This document shows positions 58,331 to 64,000 of a DNA stretch of 64,000 nt, piece by piece; position 1 is the stretch's first letter, and each line of letters starts with the position of its first letter. Origin of the DNA: Syncephalis plumigaleata (taxonomy: Eukaryota > Zoopagomycota > Zoopagomycetes > Zoopagales > Piptocephalidaceae); assembly GCA_025201365.1 (NCBI GenBank), contig JAIXMF010000001.1, positions 2,232,001 to 2,296,000 on the forward strand. The letters run 5' to 3'. The notes under the pieces are model-generated. The model did no database searches. It was not told where the DNA came from and saw only the letters and a program-made list of their open reading frames with translations. Made by a program: the position numbers and the translations under genes.

Positions 58331-58530
58331 TTCATCCAAATGTTTAAACTAGTATACAATAATAAATGCATCTATATTTCGACAATAAAATCTAGTCACT
58401 AGTATTAATGATCTGAAGCAACTGTTTATTGCGTATTCTATTGTAACTAGCAGGATCAACCAGCTAATTGATGCGAGCATACGATGTTGAAGTAACAAAA
58501 TAGGTATCAAACACTATTTTAGCACGTTAT

Positions 58531-59203
58531 TTATCTGCGATTCAATATATTTGTCAAAGTTTTAACTTCCAGCTTTGGATACCCTATAAGGGACAAATTT
58601 ACCAATATTGCTTTGGACTTATCCTTAATGATATTCGATAGGAATCTTTTCTTCCTATAATATGCCTTGACCCACAACCTAAACATCAAACTCTCATCAG
58701 CATCGAAGCATAGATCTATTGGACATTGATGTTAGTATTAATTAGTGTGATTTGCATTATACTTACTGGGGGATAGGATCTATTTGTAGGTTATTTGCAT
58801 GTGCAAATTGCAATCCTAAATAACAGCGTTAGTACGACATATTACAATCATTTATTGGTGCTTACCTGCATAAAATTGCGATTGAACAAGACCGGATTGC
58901 ATCACCTGTTCATTTATATCAAGCTCAGTACGAGCGAGTCTTAAGTAATCCACATACGTCTGCGCACATGGTGCCGTAGCTATTTTACATTGATACGGTT
59001 GACCTTTCTGAGTTGGTGCTACGCCTGGTATAGGTCTTGTACCTTCGCAAACAATATAGCGAGATTGTTACGTCTGCTTAGTATATGTCCTTGACGAGTA
59101 TTGATAGGGAACTGTCCGTTGTCGTAATGGTTGCATTGGTGGTCGATGCTAGTAGAAGCATGCTAGTTGCGATAACGCCGGTCAAGCCTAGATTGGAGCG
59201 CAT
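58531..59203 (-). CDS. Secreted Cys-containing protein, unrecognised
   Basis: ATG 59203 starts a signal peptide ('MRSNLGLTGVIATSMLLLAS'). Downstream pieces in order read 'NGQFPINTRQGHILSRRNN', 'YIVCEGTRPIPGVAPTQKG', 'YQCKIATAPCAQTYVDYL', 'LQFAHANNLQIDPIP', and finally 'LCFDADESLMFRLWVKAYY', ending in TAA at 58531-58533. Three exons: 58866-59203, 58767-58815, 58531-58715, with good donors and acceptors. Exon 1 changes frame about twice and the last junction is out of phase, so one-base losses are likely here too. Predicted length is about 190 residues with at least five Cys. I recognise no family. It could be an extracellular enzyme or effector. Confidence 0.5.
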
Positions 59204-60059
59204 GATGAATTATGTGTTCCGATAGATTCGTAGTAAGCTGTAAGACGAGTGTATAGAAAGTGTAGTGATATGGTTATCCATCTTTGCATCACGAATAAAT
59301 GGCGCCCATTTATAGGAGTAACAGCAGTAGCAGTAGCAGTAGTTGACCAGTCGGGTATGCATTGCCAATGAGCCATTTGAACTGTAAGGTATTTGTCTTT
59401 TTTACATTTATGTCACTACACTCTTATGGTTCCTTTCTATTTATTGCATTGATAAGGCGATGGTAGTTGTTGTGATTGGAGCGTGTAGTGAATATTACTC
59501 GTTTGTTGGATAGAATGGCGAGAATTCATGACAGACATTGTATCAGTTCCAAATGGCATTACCCCTTGATCAAACACGAGGACAAATCATATAACCGGCC
59601 AGGTTATTATCATCTAATTTGCTTCTAATTCAGCTTGCCAAAGATTCGAAACATCATCAAACGTGCAATTATACTTGATGAGGGGATGTCATGAAACGTG
59701 GTGATATACTCGACAAAGATTGATGTCATTTGTCTATTCAGTAATGCGTGTAGCCGTGAACTATACGGATGGTCATTATTGCTACAAGCACCTATCAACA
59801 TGATTGATGATACTCGATAGTGAATTGCTCATATTACGCTCCATTGTTAATCATATTGACTGGATTGCCATATACATAATGATTCGAACTAGCGGTGTCA
59901 ACTATGGAACACGGCATTCTAATGCTCATCCCGCATGTTTCAGCACAAGTACTCGTTTGTCATAGCGGTACATACTCGAATGTATTAAACTGACACCGCC
60001 ATCATGTATCTAAACAGTTTGTAATGAAGATGAACGAGAATTGAATATTAATGCTAAAA
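59204..60059. other. Intergenic, no gene seen
   Basis: AT-rich sequence upstream of the secreted protein and downstream of the GH20 fragment. CAGTAG repeats occur at about 59322-59342. Confidence 0.5.
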
Positions 60060-60147
60060 CTAACCTATTATCATTGTCATTTGCGTCAGAATGTCATGGT
60101 ATATTGCCAAAGAAAAAAGAATAATGAAATAATGAATACTTGCTACT

Positions 60148-60614
60148 TTATTCGAATTTATATCTATCGCAACTTCCTGGATGCAACTCGCACCAAAGCA
60201 TACTAATGGGATCGGCACGTATGCCTCGTTGTAGCAATCGGTGTCGTAGCTTGTAGATACGCGACAGAGCATCTCTCGAATTATACACCTGTCCATTGGC
60301 ATCCCTGTGACCACTCCATAGTTTCTCGCCTACAGCACCGGACGAGGCCAGACTCGCATGTCAAGCACGTAGGCATCGCTTTTCTCGGACCATAAAGCCA
60401 CTTCACCGCCAAGTATATCAGGATGCGATCTATCCACATTACCGGTCAACTCAAGTCCCTCGATTATGTTGTGCACGTATATGTGCTGCCATGATCTGTA
60501 GGAATTGCACTCTGGATCCTTATCGCCTACCGACCACATCCAATCACCTTGACCACGATCGAGATACCAATGATTGCTGATGGATACAATGATGCGCAAT
60601 CCCATTATAATCAT
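60148..60614 (-). pseudogene. C-terminal fragment of a GH20 beta-N-acetylhexosaminidase
   Basis: GH20 enzymes release N-acetylglucosamine from chitin oligomers and glycans. This frame holds only the C-terminal end of the catalytic barrel: 'LRIIVSISNHWYLDRGQGDW', 'ILGGEVALWSEKSDAYVLDM', 'RVWPRP', then in the next frame 'VGEKLWSGHRDANGQVYNSR' and 'RHRLLQRGIRADPISMLWC', with a stop at 60148-60150. The frame change at about 60338 fits one lost base. The upstream 700 bp show no H-x-GGDE catalytic segment or other GH20 sequence. A CAG at about 60634 could be an acceptor, but no upstream exon is found. So it is either a truncated remnant or a gene whose front was lost by rearrangement. Confidence 0.7.
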
Positions 60615-61494
60615 CCATGTACTGCAATCATAGTAGCGTATACCGAATGGTCATGGATATCATATGTGGTACTAGGCTGTGTCATGCTATCAACGAGATA
60701 CAATAATGATAAATTGACAATCATTGAGCACATGATATGTACTTGTGCATAATGAATAAACTGCTATCAATAATGCTGATTATGTGCTACATTATGCGTA
60801 CACAATCATTCAAACACTAGTGTACATCAATGCGTAGATGCATGCGACATGCAGTAGAACGTCTAGATCCAATTGTTAATGGTGTCACGATGTGCTATTG
60901 AAGAATACGTATCCATTGCAACTATCTCTCTCTTCTCTCTCTCTTTCTCTTTTTCACATTTGACTACGTCCTCCATAATCACTTGTATGTGTATCGAATC
61001 GTGTTTTCACCAATACCACTGATCGCTGTTGTCATCACTCACTTCCATGCTGTTGTATCGTTCAAGCATTAAAGTATAGAAACGTAGACGTTGTCTTTGT
61101 TCCTAGCATTACAGCAACACTAGACATAGTTATGACAGTTGTAATCCAAGTGTAATGACAACGTGTAGGAAGCATAGTTCTAAGGATACTGACATATGTG
61201 ATGAAATAGCACTCGTGTAATCAATATTCGACAACCTCACTCGATATACAATGCTCATTCATGGTACACGATAAGTAATAAGCATAGCTGGAGTAGAAGA
61301 AAGAATCGAATGATGAATAGAGTAGAAGAATGCCCTATAGCATTACATATTTATTCAATCAATGAACCAGCCATTATTGATATTTATGTAATAGGACCAT
61401 GGATGAATAGACGGAAGGACTTGTAGATATACTACACGATAGCTTTCAATAATAGAGCGTGCATGTAATTATTATTCTGACTTGATTGTCATAT

Positions 61495-61865
61495 CCATAC
61501 AAATGTCATTCATTATCATGACATCTACATGACATGTCCATTTGTATGCATCTATCATTGCTCATTCCATTGTCAATTGACGTGATTGATACTGATTGCA
61601 ATGCATCACGACATGTCATCGATTGATCCCACAATTATATGGACATGAATATGTTTGATGGTATCTATAATGCGATACGACATTCATCCAATTAATATGA
61701 TCTATTATCATTACTAAATACGCTGTATAAACCAGCATACTTACGATCTAATAAATCCATTCATTCATTTACATACACATGCAGTTAACTCTACCAACCA
61801 GCTTCCCAATTGCTCATAGACTTGTGTAGCACATACTGAATCCTACTAGTACACTTACTAGCAAT
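61495..61865 (+). repeat. Dispersed repeat R, copy B
   Basis: This is the inverted counterpart of 15473-15830, closely similar along the whole length, with the same CATACAAATG/CATTTGTATG pair near one end and the same 'GCACATACTGAATCC' at the other. Non-coding. Confidence 0.75.
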
Positions 61866-62129
61866 GCTCAACATTATACCACCATCCTTTGTTGCTTTTA
61901 TCTATTTGTTGCTGAACTATAGGCGGCATTATACCATTACAGCAAAGATACAATGGTATTAAATGATACGAAGCTTACATTGCCGTATTCACGATACATA
62001 CTCGAATAAACACAAATATTAGGCAATAAAATGACAATCAATTCAACGTGGAATAAAGCATTCGATACATTGCATGTCGATAATAATCATTCAAGATAGT
62101 CGTAATGAACATTATGAGCCATTAAAAAT

Positions 62130-62240
62130 GACAAGTAAGATCATTATCGTAGTATCTTACCTGTATACTTATGCTCTATCCTTTATAAACTATTATGACC
62201 AAATACAAAAAAGTATTAGAAAGGAAAGGAAGGTGAGTAT
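62130..62240 (+). promoter_or_regulatory. Shared upstream module U, copy B (5' of OXP1)
   Basis: It matches 15985-16100 in the same orientation: 'ATTATCGTAGTATCTTACCT', then 'TATACTTATGCT', then a purine-rich end with AAGG|GTGAGT. As upstream of RIB4, it ends in a donor-like site about 150 bp before the start codon, and may be a promoter with a leader exon. Confidence 0.5.
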
Positions 62241-62393
62241 CACATATAATAGGCAATAACCAATCATCGTTCCTAGTTTACATCATTCCTTTTCTCGCAT
62301 TGTTGTTGTTGTTGTTGTTGTAATTACGTCACCGCCATACTCTTTCTCCCTATTCATTGCCACATTCTATAGTATATACTTGACTTCTCAAAT

Positions 62394-64000
62394 ATGACCG
62401 ACCTACGCAGTCAACGAGGATGTAATATCCGCTTCTCTATCGATAGGGGTGGCACGTTTACCGACTGTGTTGCTCAGTATCCAGTTGAACCGAGCGATAT
62501 CTATCCCGACGGTATAGCGACTAAAGTGGAGAAACTACTCAGTGTAGACCCACTCAACTATGCGGACGCACCACGGGAAGGTATTCGTCGTCTTCTCGAG
62601 CGTATTACTGGATTATCGCATCCTAAGGATAAACCGCTAAGCATCGATGCCATCGGTAATTATTTACTCCATTATTGATATATAGATATAAATCTATATT
62701 GACGAGTATTCATCGAATTAATCATAATCCTATTTGTTTCTTTATTCATTATACGCAAATAGAATCTATTCGAATGGGTACTACGGTGGCAACCAATGCT
62801 TTATTGGAGCGTAAGGGAGAACCATGTGCCTTATTTATTACAAAAGGATTCAAGGTAGATTTATTGCTTATTAAATGACTACTTATTGACTAATAGGATT
62901 ATTTGACGATTAGGATTTGTTAATTATTGGTAATAATAATAACCATTAGTAACAGTATTATTATATAATACTAAAGAATGCGAATTAGGAAATCAGTCAC
63001 GCCTGATATATTCGATCTAAGCATTCGAGTGCCTGATCAATTGTACACGGATGTCGTAGAAGTGGACGAACGGCAAGTAAGCTAATTAACAAACGAGCTG
63101 ACACTAACTAGAATCATACACTTGTATATAGAGTGACGCTATTAGGTGCCACAGCTACACATCAGCCCGATCCATGTGACGAGGAGATTCAACAGTCGAA
63201 TGTGGTACGTGGTCTATCCGGTGAATATGTTCGTATTATTCGCAAGCCAGGTAGGTTACTATTATTATACCGTGATCAACAATGATAATATAATAATAAT
63301 AATAATCATGTTTGAGAATAGACTTAACTGTCGTTGAAGAGGCATTAAAAGCTATTCACGCTAAAGGCATCAAAAGTTTGCCATTTGTCTATTGCATGCG
63401 TATACATTCACCGGTAAGTTATTGATATTAACCAAGCACTAATTGTTAATACTTGATGACAACTAGAACATGAGCAAGCGATCGCTAAATTGGCATCTAC
63501 TATTGGATTTGAGCAAGTGTTCACCTCTGAAGCCGTACAACACTTTGTGCCACGCGCTCATTCGACCGTAGCCAATGCTTACCTGACACCGGTGCTACAG
63601 GATTACGTGAACGGATTCTTACAAGGATTTGCCGGTGATAACGATGACTTTGCCAATCGTGTCCTATTCATGCGAAGTGACGGCGGTCTCTGTGAAATTA
63701 CCGAGGCCAAGGGTGCCGGTGCAGTTGTAAGTGGACCAGCCGGCGGTGTAGTTGGTAGGTAACACATACGAATATTCATCGATTTATATTGATTACGTCT
63801 AATCTAATTATTGTTGATTTCATTTTAATATTAGGTTACGCTATGACTAGTTGGGATAAAAAGGATAAGGTGCCCATCATTGGATTCGATATGGGTGGCA
63901 CTAGTACCGGTAACTGATAGCACCAATAGTAATGGTAATGATAAGCATTATTAATTTATTACTAGATGTATCACGATACGATGGAAGTTACGAACATGTT
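62394..64000 (+). CDS. OXP1: 5-oxoprolinase, N-terminal part (runs off the window)
   Basis: This ATP-dependent enzyme opens 5-oxoproline to glutamate in glutathione turnover. The N-terminus has the hydantoinase A phosphate motif '[12 protein letters not shown]', then '[18 protein letters not shown]', '[18 protein letters not shown]', '[10 protein letters not shown]' and '[17 protein letters not shown]', all as in eukaryotic OXP1. Exons seen: 62394-62655, 62763-62854, 62914-62929, 62989 to about 63075, 63131-63250, 63323-63413, 63466-63757, 63835 to about 63910, then the edge. The third exon is only 16 nt ('DLLIIG'). One base seems lost near 63380, where '[12 protein letters not shown]' is expected. 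Full-length enzymes have about 1,280 residues, so some 900 lie beyond the window. Confidence 0.93.

Larger units (their letters stand above)
60640..62393. other. Intergenic upstream of OXP1, contains repeats R and U
   Basis: Apart from repeat R copy B (61495-61865) and module U copy B (62130-62240), listed separately, the sequence is AT-rich without a recognisable gene. A TCTC tract lies at about 60926-60952 and a TTG run at about 62302-62322. Confidence 0.55.

Noticed and set aside
1-64000. tRNA or rRNA genes
   Set aside because: I looked for GGTTCGA-type B boxes and cloverleaf context on both strands; candidate matches lay inside coding genes or lacked pairing partners.
1-64000. Retrovirus-like, LTR or capsid-bearing elements
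   Set aside because: I saw no long terminal direct repeats, reverse transcriptase, integrase or capsid motifs. The only mobile sequences are the two TIR elements and repeat R.

Overview
This is a nuclear window from an early-diverging fungus, probably Zoopagomycota or a relative. The lineage is inferred from gene content; I could not search databases. SLA2, ARC1, AIM19, MIC12 and lumazine synthase (RIB4) point to a fungus. SAMHD1 and an NhaC-type antiporter argue against a typical Dikaryon. Genes are compact and intron-rich. Introns are mostly 50-100 nt with GTAAGT-like donors and short TAG/CAG acceptors, and genes alternate between strands.

Layout. 1-931: tail of an unknown Ser-rich protein (+). 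1622-5907: SLA2/HIP1 endocytic adaptor (-). 6187-6785: TIR element with a Fanzor/TnpB-like relic. 6955-8303: crotonase-fold enzyme (+). 8798-9813: Gln-rich MATA-type HMG-box protein (-). 9814-13120: gene-poor. 13121-15356: SAMHD1-like dNTPase (+). 16225-16767: RIB4 (+). 16926-18363: CobW/ZNG1 GTPase (-). 18608-19149: SPC1 (+). 19514-21155: PAF1 (-). 21446-21775: small secreted protein (-). 23883-24506: a 42-residue secreted peptide apparently assembled across five micro-exons of 3-6 nt (+). 24824-26172: pyridoxal kinase (-). 26300-27945: mitochondrial PP2C (-). 28109-28706: AIM19 (+). 28872-31528: POL12 (-). 32609-34426: secreted His/Gly-rich repeat protein (+). 34658-37177: NhaC-like antiporter (-). 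38057-39711: ARC1 (-). 40215-40684: MIC12-like (-). 40741-41190: second Fanzor-type TIR element. 41191-44782: gene-poor. 44783-48959: LRR-DH-PH RhoGEF (+). 49620-50076: RPL22 (+). 50989-55312: UFD2 E4 ligase (-). 55595-58224: RECQL1-like helicase (+). 58531-59203: secreted Cys-containing protein (-). 60148-60614: GH20 fragment (-). 62394-end: 5-oxoprolinase (+, runs off the window).

Most genes are housekeeping: endocytosis, replication and repair, transcription elongation, translation, ER processing, mitochondria and cofactor synthesis. They do not form one pathway. The unusual parts are the micro-exon peptide gene, an HMG-box gene about 3 kb from SLA2 (SLA2 flanks many ascomycete mating-type loci), two Fanzor-relic elements with 'CAGTG' inverted repeats, and a shared upstream module at RIB4 and OXP1.

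Many conserved host genes, even RPL22, change frame at points where one base appears to be missing, often in a homopolymer. This looks like uncorrected long-read consensus error, so coding calls cross such points.
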